Assembly (NCBI RefSeq): GCF_900169505.1
Contig: NZ_LT827021.1
Coordinates: 2,294,001-2,358,000, forward strand
Direction of reading: 5' to 3'
DNA length: 64,000 bases
From: Arabiibacter massiliensis
Lineage (GTDB): Bacteria > Actinomycetota > Coriobacteriia > Coriobacteriales > Eggerthellaceae
The translations under genes were made by a program, and so were the position numbers. The notes below the pieces were generated by a model. That model was not told the DNA's origin and did no database searches. It saw only the letters and a program-made list of their open reading frames with translations. Positions within the stretch are counted from its first letter, which is position 1; the number at the start of each line of letters is the position of its first letter. Below are positions 23,516-34,617 of this stretch, piece after piece.

Positions 23516-23634
23516 TCATCCTGAGCGCAGGCGCGTAGCGCCGGAGTCGAAGGACCCCGCGCGGCGTCAGCTGAAAATGCATCTGTTGGCCTCGCACGGG
23601 ATCCTTCGACTCCCTTCGGTCGCTCAGGATGACG
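23516..23634. repeat. Inverted pair of TCATCCTGAGCG-type repeats
   Basis: A TCATCCTGAG...GTCGAAGGA unit at 23516-23557 is repeated in inverse orientation at 23599-23634 (GGATCCTTCGACTC...TCAGGATGA). The pair can form a long hairpin between nikR and hypE. Similar units occur at 33539, 33594, 47351 and 49872. Confidence 0.85.
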
Positions 23635-23651
23635 GAATGGAAAGGCTTTTT

Positions 23652-24674
23652 ATGGACACCACGGTCATGTTGGGGCACGGCAGCGGCGGGACGATGATGA
23701 AGCGCATCATCGACGACGTGTTCTTCGCGGCCTACGCGGGTGACGAGCTTCTGCGCGGCGACGACGCAGCGGTGCTGCCCGCGCCGGCACCGGGCGAGCG
23801 GCTGGCGTTCTCCACCGATAGCTTCGTGGTAACGCCGCACTTCTTCCCGGGCGGCGACATCGGACGGCTGGCCGTGTGCGGCACGGTAAACGACGTGGCC
23901 ACGAGCGGCGCGACGCCCCGCTACCTGAGCGTGGGCTTCATCTTGGAAGAGGGCTTTCCCATCGACGACCTCAAGCGCATCTGCGCCTCCATGGCCGAAT
24001 GCGCGCGCGAGGCGGGCGTGCACCTGGTCACCGGCGACACGAAGGTGGTGAACCGCGGCCACGGCGACGGCGTGTTCATCAACACGAGCGGCGTGGGAGT
24101 GCTGGCACCCGGCGTGGAGCTGGGCGGCGCGCAGTGCAAACCCGGCGACAAGGTGCTGGTCACGGGCACGCTGGGCGACCATGGCATCACCATCATGAGC
24201 TGCCGCGAGTCGCTGTCGTTCTCGGCCGACCTGGAAAGCGACGCCGCGCCGCTCAACCACCTCATCGCCGAGGTGCTAGCGGCCGCCCCCCACACCCGCT
24301 GCTTCCGCGATCCCACGCGCGGCGGCCTGGCCTCCACGCTGAACGAGCTGGCCGCCCAGTCGGGCACCGACATCACCGTGGAGGAGGACGCCGTTCCCGT
24401 GAAGCCGGCCGTGCTCGGCGCGTGCGAGATGCTCGGCTACGATCCTTTGCAGGTGGCCAACGAGGGCAAGATGGTGTGCGTCGTGGCGCCTGAGGAGGCC
24501 GATGCCGCGCTGGCCGCCATGCGCGCGAACCGCTACGGCGCCGATGCGGCTATCATCGGCGAGGTAGTGGCCGCCCAGCCCGAGCGCGGCCCCAAGGTGT
24601 TCCTGCGCACGGCGTTCGGCGGCACGCGCATCCTCGACATGCTCGTGGGCGAGCAGCTGCCGCGCATCTGCTAA
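23652..24674 (+). CDS. hypE: Hydrogenase maturation protein HypE
   Basis: A 340-residue PurM-like ATPase that dehydrates the carbamoyl group carried on its own C-terminal cysteine to make the cyanide ligand of NiFe hydrogenase. The N-terminal LGHGSGGTMM loop, the ATP-site GDDAAVL and FSTDSFVVTP, the VTGDTKVVNRG segment and RDPTRGGLASTLNEL are all present. The protein ends in PRIC, the thiocarbamate-carrying Cys expected for HypE. The start at 23652 (MDTTVMLG) has GGAAAGGC upstream; the longer frame reads through the repeat. No other hyp genes are adjacent, so it acts with partners elsewhere. Confidence 0.95.
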   Translation: MDTTVMLGHGSGGTMMKRIIDDVFFAAYAGDELLRGDDAAVLPAPAPGERLAFSTDSFVVTPHFFPGGDIGRLAVCGTVNDVATSGATPRYLSVGFILEEGFPIDDLKRICASMAECAREAGVHLVTGDTKVVNRGHGDGVFINTSGVGVLAPGVELGGAQCKPGDKVLVTGTLGDHGITIMSCRESLSFSADLESDAAPLNHLIAEVLAAAPHTRCFRDPTRGGLASTLNELAAQSGTDITVEEDAVPVKPAVLGACEMLGYDPLQVANEGKMVCVVAPEEADAALAAMRANRYGADAAIIGEVVAAQPERGPKVFLRTAFGGTRILDMLVGEQLPRIC

Positions 24675-24742
24675 GGGCACCCGGCGCGTTTGGCGGGCGA
24701 AAGGGATTTTCTGCCGCACCCTGAGAATTTCGCCGTTTCATA

Positions 24743-24770
24743 TTGCAATCGACGGGAACAATGGTATCTT
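24743..24770 (+). promoter_or_regulatory. Ferredoxin promoter
   Basis: TTGCAA at 24743-24748 and TATCTT at 24765-24770 with 16-bp spacing, about 70 bp before the ferredoxin start. Confidence 0.6.
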
Positions 24771-24842
24771 GCGGGCAGAAAGTTTTTGGGGAAGCGCCCG
24801 GCGCGGATCGTCGGCATGCTTTTGGACGAGAAGGAGTTTGTT

Positions 24843-25031
24843 ATGTCTCACCCGGTTATCGAAGCCGACGAGTGCATCGGCTGCGGCATTTGCGTTGACG
24901 CCTGCCCGCAAGAGGTCCTCGAGGTCGTGGGCGGCACGGCCGAGGTCGTGAACGAGGACGCCTGCATCGCGTGCGGCGACTGCGTCGAGGAGTGCCCCAT
25001 GGGCGCCATCCCCGAGGTCGTCGAGGACTAA
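24843..25031 (+). CDS. 2[4Fe-4S] ferredoxin
   Basis: A 62-residue clostridial-type ferredoxin with two CxxCxxCxxxCP motifs: CIGCGICVDACP and CIACGDCVEECP. It carries electrons at low potential for anaerobic metabolism. The ATG at 24843 has AAGGAG seven bases upstream, and homology starts there. The acidic C-terminus (PEVVED) is usual. It is monocistronic, with its own promoter and terminator. Confidence 0.96.
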   Translation: MSHPVIEADECIGCGICVDACPQEVLEVVGGTAEVVNEDACIACGDCVEECPMGAIPEVVED

Positions 25032-25062
25032 CGCGCACGCGCAAAACGCCATCGAGCGAAAC

Positions 25063-25101
25063 AGCGCCCCTGCCTTCCGGCTGAGAAGGCGGGGGCGCTT
25101 T
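25063..25101 (+). terminator. Ferredoxin terminator
   Basis: A GC-rich stem of about 15 bp (AGCGCCCCTGCCTTC at 25063 with 25084-25098) followed by TTTGCG. Confidence 0.85.
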
Positions 25102-25238
25102 GCGTTCTCGTGGGGGCTTCGCCTGCTCAACGGCCCCGTGCAGAAGGCGTAACGGATGCCCCGCGCACACTCCGCGCCGCCCCTCCCTCTCTATAGTTGC
25201 GTTCGTTGACATTACTTGTATGACAGTTTGGTAACTAA

Positions 25239-25259
25239 CTTGACAGCATGAGACTTAGA
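25239..25259. promoter_or_regulatory. Diverged HAIR-like (HspR) operator candidate
   Basis: CTTGACA-N7-ACTTAGA resembles the HspR operator CTTGAGT-N7-ACTCAAG at 9 of 14 informative positions. It overlaps the -35 and spacer of the dnaK promoter, and hspR is in the same locus. Confidence 0.4.
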
Positions 25260-25268
25260 TTATATATT
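25240..25268 (+). promoter_or_regulatory. dnaK promoter
   Basis: TTGACA at 25240-25245 and TATATT at 25263-25268 with exactly 17-bp spacing. The leader is about 110 nt. The rest of the 25102-25239 gap shows a second TTGACA at 25206 without a matching -10 and no gene. Confidence 0.85.
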
Positions 25269-25383
25269 CCAAAACATCGAAAAGAGATTGAGTCCGCATG
25301 CGTGAGGCGGATCCGGTCTCTCCAACGACGAACGACTCCGGCGCAACGAACCAGGTAACAACTCCGAAAGAGAGGAACTGATA

Positions 25384-27294
25384 ATGGCTAAGATTCTGGG
25401 CATCGACTTGGGCACGACGAACTCCGCCATGGCCGTCATGGAGGGCTCCGAGCCCGAAATCCTCGTGAACGCGGAGGGCGACCGCACCACGCCGTCCGTC
25501 GAGGGCTTCCGCAAGGACGGCGAGCGCGTCGTCGGCAAGGCCGCGAAGAACCAGGCCGTCACCAACCCCGAGAACACCGTCTCCTCCGTCAAGCGCTTCA
25601 TCGGCCGCTCCTACGACGAGACGCCCGAAGAGCGCAAGACCGTGAGCTACAAGCTGCAGAAGGGCAAGGACGGCCGCGCGGTGGTGGACATCGACGGCAA
25701 GGACTACACGCCCGAAGAGATTTCCGCCATGGTGCTGCAGAAGCTGAAGAACGACGCCGAGAAGCAGCTGGGCGGCCCGGTGACGCAGGCCGTCATCACG
25801 GTGCCCGCGTACTTCAACGACTCGCAGCGCCAGGCCACCAAGGACGCCGGCAAGATCGCGGGCCTCGAGGTGCTGCGTATCATCAACGAGCCCACGGCGG
25901 CGGCGCTGGCCTACGGCCTGGACAAGACGAACAAGGACCAGAAGATCCTCGTGTTCGACCTGGGCGGCGGCACGTTCGACGTGTCCATTTTGGAGCTCGG
26001 CGACGGCGTGTTCGAGGTCGCGTCCACCGCGGGCGACAACCACCTGGGCGGCGACGACTGGGATCAGCGCATCATCGACTGGCTGGCCGACAAGTTCCAG
26101 GCCGAGAACGGCATCGACCTGCGCAAGGACAAGATGGCCCTCCAGCGCCTGAAGGAAGCCGCCGAGAAGGCGAAGATGGAGCTCTCCTCCACCACGCAGG
26201 CCAACATCAACCTGCCGTTCATCACGGCCGACGCCTCCGGCCCGAAGCACCTCGACTACACGCTGACGCGCGCCGAGTTCGAGCGCATCACGAAGGACCT
26301 GCTCGATCGCGTGAAGCATCCCGTTGAGCAGGCGCTCAAGGACGCGGGCCTCAAGACGGGCGACATCGACGAGGTCATCCTCGTGGGCGGCTCCACCCGT
26401 ATGCCCGCCGTGCAGGACCTGGTGAAGAAGCTCACCGGCAAGGAACCGAACATGTCCGTGAACCCCGACGAGGTGGTGGCCATGGGCGCGGCCGTCCAGG
26501 GCGGTGTGCTGTCCGGCGACGTCGAGGGCATCCTGCTGCTCGACGTGACCCCGCTGTCGCTCGGCGTGGAGACGATGGGCGGCGTCATGACCAAGATGAT
26601 CGACCGCAACACCACCATCCCCACCCGCAAGACGGAGATCTACTCCACTGCTGCCGACAACCAGACGTCGGTCGAGGTGCACGTCCTGCAGGGCGAGCGC
26701 CAGATGGCCCACGACAACAAGACGCTCGGCAAGTTCCAGCTCTCCGGCATCCCGGCCGCGCGCCGCGGCGTGCCGCAGATCGAGGTCACCTTCGACATCG
26801 ACGCCAATGGCATCGTGAACGTGTCGGCGAAGGACCTGGGCACCGGCAAGCAGCAGCAGATCACTATCTCCGGCTCCACGGCGCTCAACGACGACGAGGT
26901 GGAGCGCATGGTGAAGGACGCCGAGGCGCACGCTGAAGAGGACAAGAAGCGCAAGGAAGAGGTCGAGATTCGCAACAACTGCGACGCGCTGGTGAACGCC
27001 ACCGAGCAGACGCTTGCCGAGGTGGGCGACAAGGCCCCGTCCGACGTGAAGAGCGCCGCACAGGACGCCATCGCCGAGGCGAAGAGCGCGCTGGAGGGCT
27101 CCGACATCGACGCCATTAAGACGGCCACCGAGAAGATGCAGCAGGCGGGCTACAAGCTGGCCGAGGTCGTGTACTCCACCGAGGGCGCGGCCGCCGGTGC
27201 CGGCGCGGCAGCCGCCGAGACGGCTCCGGCCGACGACACCATCGAGGCCGACTACGAAGTGGTTGACGAGGACGACAACAAGGAAGGGAAGTAA
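25384..27294 (+). CDS. dnaK: Molecular chaperone DnaK (Hsp70)
   Basis: A 636-residue Hsp70. The ATPase domain starts with [19 protein letters not shown] and contains [49 protein letters not shown] and [12 protein letters not shown]. The linker and substrate-binding domain follow ([20 protein letters not shown]). The Ala-rich lid ends in [16 protein letters not shown], the usual acidic EEVD-like bacterial tail. The locus order dnaK, grpE, dnaJ, hspR, clpB is the actinobacterial HspR regulon. The promoter is near-consensus with a candidate HspR site. GAGAGGA precedes the ATG. Confidence 0.98.
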   Translation: MAKILGIDLGTTNSAMAVMEGSEPEILVNAEGDRTTPSVEGFRKDGERVVGKAAKNQAVTNPENTVSSVKRFIGRSYDETPEERKTVSYKLQKGKDGRAVVDIDGKDYTPEEISAMVLQKLKNDAEKQLGGPVTQAVITVPAYFNDSQRQATKDAGKIAGLEVLRIINEPTAAALAYGLDKTNKDQKILVFDLGGGTFDVSILELGDGVFEVASTAGDNHLGGDDWDQRIIDWLADKFQAENGIDLRKDKMALQRLKEAAEKAKMELSSTTQANINLPFITADASGPKHLDYTLTRAEFERITKDLLDRVKHPVEQALKDAGLKTGDIDEVILVGGSTRMPAVQDLVKKLTGKEPNMSVNPDEVVAMGAAVQGGVLSGDVEGILLLDVTPLSLGVETMGGVMTKMIDRNTTIPTRKTEIYSTAADNQTSVEVHVLQGERQMAHDNKTLGKFQLSGIPAARRGVPQIEVTFDIDANGIVNVSAKDLGTGKQQQITISGSTALNDDEVERMVKDAEAHAEEDKKRKEEVEIRNNCDALVNATEQTLAEVGDKAPSDVKSAAQDAIAEAKSALEGSDIDAIKTATEKMQQAGYKLAEVVYSTEGAAAGAGAAAAETAPADDTIEADYEVVDEDDNKEGK

Positions 27295-27299
27295 TAGCC

Positions 27300-27497
27300 A
27301 TGGCCCAGCCGAGCAAACCCACGCCGGAGCGCGCGGCTCAAGGCGAGGCGAAGAAGATCCCCATCGACGACGCACGTCCTGCGGCTGGCGAGGACCGGCC
27401 GCAGGCTCCCACCGCTGACACGGGCGGCAGCGCCCAACCCCCCTCCCCCTACGCTGCGTTGGCCAGCCAGTCGAAGCCAGGCGACAGGTCGTCGTAG
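27300..27497 (+). CDS. N-terminal fragment of split grpE
   Basis: A 65-residue open frame five bases after dnaK with a good GGAAGGG ribosome binding site. Its first 45 residues (MAQPSKPTPERAAQGEAKKI and on) are the Pro/Ala/Asp-rich, disordered kind that precedes the coiled coil in actinobacterial GrpE. From about residue 48 the frame reads into an inserted sequence and stops at 27495-27497. It is therefore the native grpE start, cut off from the functional core, and should produce a short nonfunctional peptide unless ribosomes continue. Confidence 0.6.
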   Translation: MAQPSKPTPERAAQGEAKKIPIDDARPAAGEDRPQAPTADTGGSAQPPSPYAALASQSKPGDRSS

Positions 27498-27677
27498 CGC
27501 CGCTTCTTGTCGATGCCGGTGACGTAGAAGCGCCGGTTGTCTTTGTTCAGCTGCGCTGCGATGGCTTTGATGGTGGTGTTGCTGGGCCCTGTCGCTTTGC
27601 ACCCCGCCCCCCACCCCCGACCACCCCCCCCCACGCCTGCGGCGGCACCGTCAGATGTGAAAAAGAGACAGACCCCC
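27443..27677 (-). mobile_element. About 235-bp insertion inside grpE
   Basis: Sequence between the grpE N-terminal and core parts. ACCCCC occurs at both edges (27437-27442 and 27672-27677) and may be a target duplication. On the minus strand it carries a protein-like 3' end with its own stop at 27449 (TTIKAIAAQLNKDNRRFYVT then GIDKKRRYDDLSPGFDWLAN, AA). Its promoter-proximal part on that strand is extremely G-rich (four G-runs at 27600-27640), able to form a G-quadruplex. The right edge GTGAAAAAGAGACAGACCCC resembles the AAAAGGGGACAGTCCCC terminator repeats elsewhere in the window. It looks like a small nonautonomous mobile unit; exact ends are uncertain. Confidence 0.55.
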
Positions 27678-27763
27678 AGGGGTCGGCCGCGGGCGACGCC
27701 CCCGCCGATGAGCAGCCGCTCGAAGGCGAGCCCGAAGACGCCGCCCCGGCGGCCGACGAGCTG

Positions 27764-28249
27764 GTGGCCCAGGCCCAGGCCGAGGCGAAGGAGTGGCAGG
27801 ACAAGTACCTGCGCCTGCACGCCGAGTGGGATACGTATCGCCGACGCACGTCCGAGCAGCGCGAGCTTGAGAAAGCGCGCGCGACCGAGAAGCTGGTCAC
27901 GAGCCTGCTCCCGGTGATCGACGACTTCGAGCGCACTATCGACTATGCCACGAACAACGGCGAGGCCGGCTTGTTCGACGGCGTGAAGGCGGTGCACTCC
28001 AAGCTCGTCAACACGCTCACCACCGGCGGCGTCGAGGTGATCGACCCGAAGGGCGAGGCGTTCGATGCGCTCGAGGCGCAGGCCGTCGCCACGGTGGACG
28101 ACCCGAGCGTTCCCGACGAGACGGTGGCCGACGTGTACCAGAAAGGTTACAAGATGGGAACGAAGGTCTTGCGACCCGCCATGGTCACCGTCAGCACCGG
28201 CGGCCCGAAACGGGAAAAAGCGCCTGATCAAGAGGCGAAGGAAAAGTAA
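27764..28249 (+). CDS. grpE: GrpE nucleotide-exchange factor core (5' end displaced)
   Basis: A 161-residue frame holding the GrpE core: the long helix (EWQDKYLRLHAEWDTYRRRT), the LLPVIDDFERTIDYA four-helix-bundle segment, and the beta domain (GVEVIDPKGEAFD, then VYQKGYKMGTKVLRPAMVTV). GrpE releases ADP from DnaK. The same frame stays open upstream to about 27640 (DEQPLEGEPEDAAPAADELV), so GTG 27764 is only the first usable in-frame start and lacks a good ribosome binding site. The native start at 27300 is in another frame, cut off by the insertion. Function would depend on internal initiation. GrpE is normally important, so the core may still be expressed. Confidence 0.85.
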   Translation: MAQAQAEAKEWQDKYLRLHAEWDTYRRRTSEQRELEKARATEKLVTSLLPVIDDFERTIDYATNNGEAGLFDGVKAVHSKLVNTLTTGGVEVIDPKGEAFDALEAQAVATVDDPSVPDETVADVYQKGYKMGTKVLRPAMVTVSTGGPKREKAPDQEAKEK

Positions 28250-28324
28250 AGGCAATCGACGAAGGCGGGCGGGCACACGGCCCGCTTTCGCGTAGAAGAG
28301 CAACGCGAGAAGGAGGTGGGGCGC

Positions 28325-29281
28325 ATGGCGGCGACTCCCGACTATTATAAGACGCTCGGCGTTCCACGCACGGCAACGGCCGACGAGATAAAGAAAGCAT
28401 TCCGCAAGCTCGCGCGCACGCACCATCCCGACGCGGGCGGCGACGAAGCCAAGTTCAAGGAGCTCAACGAAGCCTACGAAGTGCTCTCTGACGACAAGAA
28501 GCGCAAGCTCTACGACCAGTACGGCACGGCGAACGAGAACCAGATCCCCCAGGGCTGGGGCGGCGGCTCCGTGAACGTCGGTGACATCTTCGGCGGAGGT
28601 GGCGCGGGCGGCTTCGGCAGCTGGGCCGACATCCTGGAGAGCATCCGCCGCGGCGAAGGCGCCTTCGGCACCGAATGGGACTTCGGCGGAGGTGGCGGCT
28701 TCGGAGGCGGCGCGCGCCAGCCGCGGCCGCGCAAGGGCCAGGATATGAACGTGACGCTGAACGTGACGTTCGACGAGGCCTTCAAGGGCGCTGAGAAGCG
28801 CGTGACCGTGCGCGTGCCCGGCCGCGGCGAGTCCGAGACGCTCACGGTGAAGATACCGGCGGGTGCCGTTGACGGCGGGCGTCTGCGCTTCAAGGGCAAG
28901 GGCGGCCCCGGCGAGAACGGCGGCGAGGCGGGCGACCTCCTCATCACGACGAAGATCGACGAGCATCCGCACTACACCCGCAAGGGAGCCGACGTGCTCA
29001 TGGACGTGCCGGTGAGCGTGGCCGAAGCGGCTCTGGGCGCCAGCGTGGTGGTGCCCGCGCCCGACGGCACGAAGGTGCGCGTGAAGGTGCCGAAGGGAAC
29101 GCAGGACGGCACCGTCCTGTCCGTCAAGGGCAAGGGCGCGCCGAAGGTGAAAGGCGACGGCAGCGGCGACCTCAAGATAACCGTCAAGGTGGTCGTTCCC
29201 AAGGTGATGAACGAAGGCCAGAAGAAGGCCATGGAGGATTACCTGGCCGCCACCGCCGACAACGACGTGAGGAGCTGGTGA
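28325..29281 (+). CDS. dnaJ: DnaJ-type co-chaperone without zinc finger (CbpA-like)
   Basis: A 318-residue J protein. The J domain is at residues 1-70 with the HPD motif in [14 protein letters not shown] Gly/Phe-rich linker ([24 protein letters not shown]) follows, then two C-terminal beta-sandwich domains ([20 protein letters not shown] and [20 protein letters not shown]). No CxxCxGxG zinc repeats are present, so it is type II, as is common for the dnaK-linked J protein of HspR operons. The ATG at 28325 lies 6-7 bases after AAGGAGGTG. Its stop overlaps the hspR start (TGATG), implying coupling. Confidence 0.95.
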   Translation: MAATPDYYKTLGVPRTATADEIKKAFRKLARTHHPDAGGDEAKFKELNEAYEVLSDDKKRKLYDQYGTANENQIPQGWGGGSVNVGDIFGGGGAGGFGSWADILESIRRGEGAFGTEWDFGGGGGFGGGARQPRPRKGQDMNVTLNVTFDEAFKGAEKRVTVRVPGRGESETLTVKIPAGAVDGGRLRFKGKGGPGENGGEAGDLLITTKIDEHPHYTRKGADVLMDVPVSVAEAALGASVVVPAPDGTKVRVKVPKGTQDGTVLSVKGKGAPKVKGDGSGDLKITVKVVVPKVMNEGQKKAMEDYLAATADNDVRSW

Positions 29282-29673
29282 TGAGCGACCGCAACGACCG
29301 CAACCGCCCGCTGTACATGATAAGCGTGGCCGCCCAGCTGGCCGGCGTGCATCCCCAGACGCTGCGCGCCTACGAGCAGAAGGGCCTCGTGTCGCCCCAG
29401 CGTACGAGCGGCAACACGCGCATGTACTCGCAGGCCGACATCGAGCGCCTGGAGCTTATCAACGAGCTCACGGGCGAGGGCATCAACCTGGCCGGCGTCA
29501 TCCGCATCCTCGACTTGCAGGGGCGGCTGGACGAGCGCGACTCGGAGCTGGACGACCTGCACAAGCGGGTGCGTCGGCTGGCCGACCGCGTGCACGAGCT
29601 GGAAACGCGCGAGAGCGTAAACGCGCTTGTCCGCGTGTCCGACCTGCCCTCGGCCCTGCGACGCCTGCCGTAG
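29281..29673 (+). CDS. hspR: Heat-shock repressor HspR (MerR family)
   Basis: A 130-residue MerR-type regulator. The winged helix (MISVAAQLAGVHPQTLRAYE then QKGLVSPQRTSGNTRMYSQA) is followed by INELTGEGINLAGVIRILDL, the HspR signature. A coiled coil for dimerisation completes it. HspR represses the dnaK operon and clpB and needs DnaK as co-repressor in Streptomyces. It overlaps the dnaJ stop by one base and precedes clpB by 83 bp. Confidence 0.95.
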   Translation: MSDRNDRNRPLYMISVAAQLAGVHPQTLRAYEQKGLVSPQRTSGNTRMYSQADIERLELINELTGEGINLAGVIRILDLQGRLDERDSELDDLHKRVRRLADRVHELETRESVNALVRVSDLPSALRRLP

Positions 29674-29699
29674 GAGGGCGACCGCGCATTGCGCCCCGA

Positions 29700-29715
29700 T
29701 GTTTCACGTGAAACA
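29700..29715. promoter_or_regulatory. parS: parS site 11 (upstream of clpB)
   Basis: Perfect 16-bp parS between hspR and clpB, over the -35 region of the putative clpB promoter. Confidence 0.95.
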
Positions 29716-29719
29716 TTTG

Positions 29720-29741
29720 ATGATCTTTTCGATCATATAAT
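29720..29741 (+). promoter_or_regulatory. clpB -10 element with inverted-repeat operator candidate
   Basis: ATGATC-TTTTC-GATCAT is a perfect inverted repeat at 29720-29736. It abuts TATAAT at 29736-29741. It is not a HAIR sequence. Transcription from this -10 would start inside the GAGGAGGT ribosome binding site (29742-29749), so the -10 assignment or the start may be imperfect. Confidence 0.4.
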
Positions 29742-29756
29742 GAGGAGGTACCTGTA

Positions 29757-32423
<2,667 letters not shown>

Positions 32424-32456
32424 TGTCACAAAAGGGGACAGTCCCCTTTTGTGACA
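32424..32456. terminator. Palindromic bidirectional terminator (repeat family copy 2)
   Basis: Perfect 16-base arms (32424-32439 and 32441-32456) around one A, with the shared core AAAAGGGGAC/GTCCCCTTTT. The flank differs from copies 1 and 3 (TGTCAC instead of TGGCAT). Confidence 0.9.
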
Positions 32457-32504
32457 AAACGCCCGCGAACCAGCGGCCCGCCACCCCGGCGGGCCGCTTT
32501 CGCG

Positions 32505-33458
32505 TTAGGCGAACTCACCGTCGCGGATGACGAGGTGGTCGTCGAGGTAGAGGGTGGGGCGGAGGATGATGCCGTCGAGGTGGCAGTCGGCTTTCGTGAC
32601 GCCGCCGAACGAGGTGTTGGTGCCGAAGGCCACGTGCACGGTGCCGTAGAGCTTCTCGTCCTCGAGGATGATGCCGCAGAGCTTGGCAGCCTCGTTCGTG
32701 CCGATGCCGAGCTCGGCGACGGTTCCGTTCTCAGGTCGCTCGAACAGCACGGCGAGCTGCTCGGCGTAGGGGCCGTTCGCGTCGGCGCCCTCCATGCGCA
32801 CGAGGCGGCCGCGCTCGATGACGGCGACTAGCGGCTCGGCCAGGGTGCCGATGCCCACCATCGAGCCGTCGATGACGACGCTGCCGTTGGCCTCGGTTTC
32901 GAGCGGCGCGATATAGGCCTCGCCCGAGGGGAAGTTGCCGCTCGCGCCCGGCTCGCGGTAGATGCCGGGGCTCGCCACGCCCGCGCGGCCGTCGAGCGAA
33001 AGCTCCAGCATGTGGCCGTCCTTCTCGATGCGGGCCGTGCGCGCCCGAGTCAAGCGCTCGGTGAGCTCGCGCGTGCGGCGCTCAACTTCGGCGTAGTCGG
33101 CGCAGGCAGCGCCTTCGCGCAGCATGTCCATGGTCACGCCGGGCATGGTGACCACGCGGGTGCCGGACTTCGCGGCCTCGATGCGCGCGTTCGTGTGCGT
33201 GACGGACTGGGCGGTGGGGCAGAGCGCGACGTCGGCCTCGCGCATCGCGGCGGCCACGGCGGCCGGCGGCTCCTCGCCCGCGACGCGGCCCACGGGCATC
33301 TGCAGGATGAGCGCGCGTCGGCCGAGCGAGCGCGCGGCGCGGTAGAACAGCTCGCCCACCTCGCGCGTGGCATCGTCAGTGACCACGAGCAGCGTCTCGT
33401 CTTCGCCGAGGCCGAGGTTCGTCTCGATGATGGTGCGCGCCCGCTCGTCCAAGTTCAT
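32505..33458 (-). CDS. M29-like leucyl aminopeptidase family protein
   Basis: A 317-residue protein resembling the aminopeptidase T/AmpS-like family (also described as 2,5-dihydroxypyridine dioxygenase-like). Visible blocks are ETLLVVTDDATREVGELFYR, CPTAQSVTHTNARIEAAKSG, PSGEAYIAPLETEANGSVVI and GIGTNEAAKLCGIILEDEKL with FGTNTSFGGVTKADCHLDGI near the end. The Glu and His positions in these blocks are the usual metal ligands. The genes around it (DUF1177, DUF917, HyuA, amidase) suggest it releases or processes an amide or peptide product. The ATG at 33458 has AAAGGA upstream; the longer frame translates a parS site and repeats. Confidence 0.85.
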   Translation of the reverse strand: MNLDERARTIIETNLGLGEDETLLVVTDDATREVGELFYRAARSLGRRALILQMPVGRVAGEEPPAAVAAAMREADVALCPTAQSVTHTNARIEAAKSGTRVVTMPGVTMDMLREGAACADYAEVERRTRELTERLTRARTARIEKDGHMLELSLDGRAGVASPGIYREPGASGNFPSGEAYIAPLETEANGSVVIDGSMVGIGTLAEPLVAVIERGRLVRMEGADANGPYAEQLAVLFERPENGTVAELGIGTNEAAKLCGIILEDEKLYGTVHVAFGTNTSFGGVTKADCHLDGIILRPTLYLDDHLVIRDGEFA

Positions 33459-33501
33459 CGTCGCGAGTCCTTTCAGTTCATAATTGCTGGTCAGAGTCGA
33501 G

Positions 33502-33517
33502 TGTTTCACGTGAAACA
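33502..33517. promoter_or_regulatory. parS: parS site 12
   Basis: Perfect 16-bp parS in the gap between DUF1177 and the M29-like gene. Confidence 0.95.
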
Positions 33518-33538
33518 TTTGACGGTTGGCACCGCGCG

Positions 33539-33621
33539 GGATCCTTCGACTTCGCGGCTTCGCCGCTCCGCTCAGGATGACAAGAGGGTGGGCCGCCCCG
33601 CCGCTCCGCTCAGGATGACAA
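33539..33621. repeat. Two TCATCCTGAGCG-type repeats in tandem
   Basis: Units GATCCTTCGACTTCG...CGCTCAGGATGACAA at 33539-33582 and a shorter CCGCTCCGCTCAGGATGACAA at 33594-33621, both in the orientation opposite to those at 47351 and 49872. Confidence 0.8.
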
Positions 33622-33625
33622 AGGC

Positions 33626-34591
33626 TTACGCCTGCGGATCTTCTGCGGGCAGCTCGCCCATCGTCTGGAGGTGGGCCATGGTGCCGTAGCGCTCCACGAA
33701 GCGGGCGTATTCGTCGGCGTCGAAGAACGAGCACTTCCCTTCACCGAACGCCTTCGCCGCCTCGATCATGAACGACCCGGCCTCGTCCAAATCGCCCAGG
33801 TGCGTCGCCCCGGTCGCGCAGCCCGGCACCGCCGTCTCCGTGGTGATGGCCACGCCCACGACGGGAGCGTCGGTGGCCGTGCACGGCTGCAGGATCGAGT
33901 TCAGATGGTACAGGCCGTTGCCGTAGGGCGTGATGTCGGCCATCGACAGCGGGAACGTGCGCGCGCGGCGGCCGGTCGCGATCTCCACGAGGCCCACCAG
34001 GTCGTCGCTCACGCGCAGGATGCAGCCCTGCTTCACCGTGGGCGAGATCATGAAGCCGCGCTCGTTCATGATGCGGTTGCCCTTCGTCGTATCCACCACG
34101 AGTACCGCGTCTAGCACGTCGGCGCCGCCCACCTCTTCGCGGTTGACGTCCGCCGTGGCCACGGGCGAGCCCATGAAGGGCACCGGCTCGTGTGGCGACG
34201 TCGGCGCGTGCGGGCACACGTGCGTGGACAGCACCACGTCGCCCGCCAGCACGTCGCCGCGCGCGTGCATCGACAGCAGCTTCGCCGCGCAGGCCAGCAC
34301 CGTGAGCGCGCCGTCGCCGTCCGACACGAAGCCGATGCGCTCGGGTCGCGCGCCCAAGCCCCCGAGGCGCCCCAAAAGCGCGATCGTCGGTGCGTCGCCG
34401 CCGGTCGAGCGCCCGCGCTCGCCCGGAATGCGCACGCGCACCATGTCGGTCGAGCCCTTGGGTCCTTCCAACACGTACGTCTCCGCGTCGCAGTCGGGAT
34501 CGATGCCGCGCAGGTAGTCCACGGCCGCCCGCCCACTCGCGCCCGGCGAGTCCAACAGGTCGTACAAGTCGATCAGTTGCTTGAGGATCAT
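33626..34591 (-). CDS. DUF1177 family protein
   Basis: A 321-residue protein of the DUF1177 family. It begins MILKQLIDLYDLLDSPGASG and contains GRLGGLGARPERIGFVSDGD, VLSTHVCPHAPTSPHEPVPF, VDTTKGNRIMNERGF and HLNSILQPCTATDAPVVGVA. Family members are found beside DUF917, HyuA-like and M29-like genes in several phyla, but their reaction is not established. The His and Asp-rich motifs suggest a metal site by inference. The ATG at 34591 has GGAGTAAG upstream. It lies 26 bp after the AlbA_2 regulator on the same strand, so they are probably one transcript together with the M29-like gene. Confidence 0.88.
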   Translation of the reverse strand: MILKQLIDLYDLLDSPGASGRAAVDYLRGIDPDCDAETYVLEGPKGSTDMVRVRIPGERGRSTGGDAPTIALLGRLGGLGARPERIGFVSDGDGALTVLACAAKLLSMHARGDVLAGDVVLSTHVCPHAPTSPHEPVPFMGSPVATADVNREEVGGADVLDAVLVVDTTKGNRIMNERGFMISPTVKQGCILRVSDDLVGLVEIATGRRARTFPLSMADITPYGNGLYHLNSILQPCTATDAPVVGVAITTETAVPGCATGATHLGDLDEAGSFMIEAAKAFGEGKCSFFDADEYARFVERYGTMAHLQTMGELPAEDPQA

Positions 34592-34617
34592 GGTTCTTAC
34601 TCCTATCGCGATACTGC

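Noticed and set aside
25102..25383. CIRCE element (TTAGCACTC-N9-GAGTGCTAA) upstream of dnaK
   Set aside because: No match was found; the locus encodes HspR rather than HrcA.
25255..27375. A 706-codon open frame antisense to dnaK, and similar long antisense frames at 37378-39945, 58650-60926 and 10875-12545
   Set aside because: These are GC-skew shadows of strongly conserved genes on the other strand; their translations are Arg/His/Leu-rich and lack domains or ribosome binding sites.
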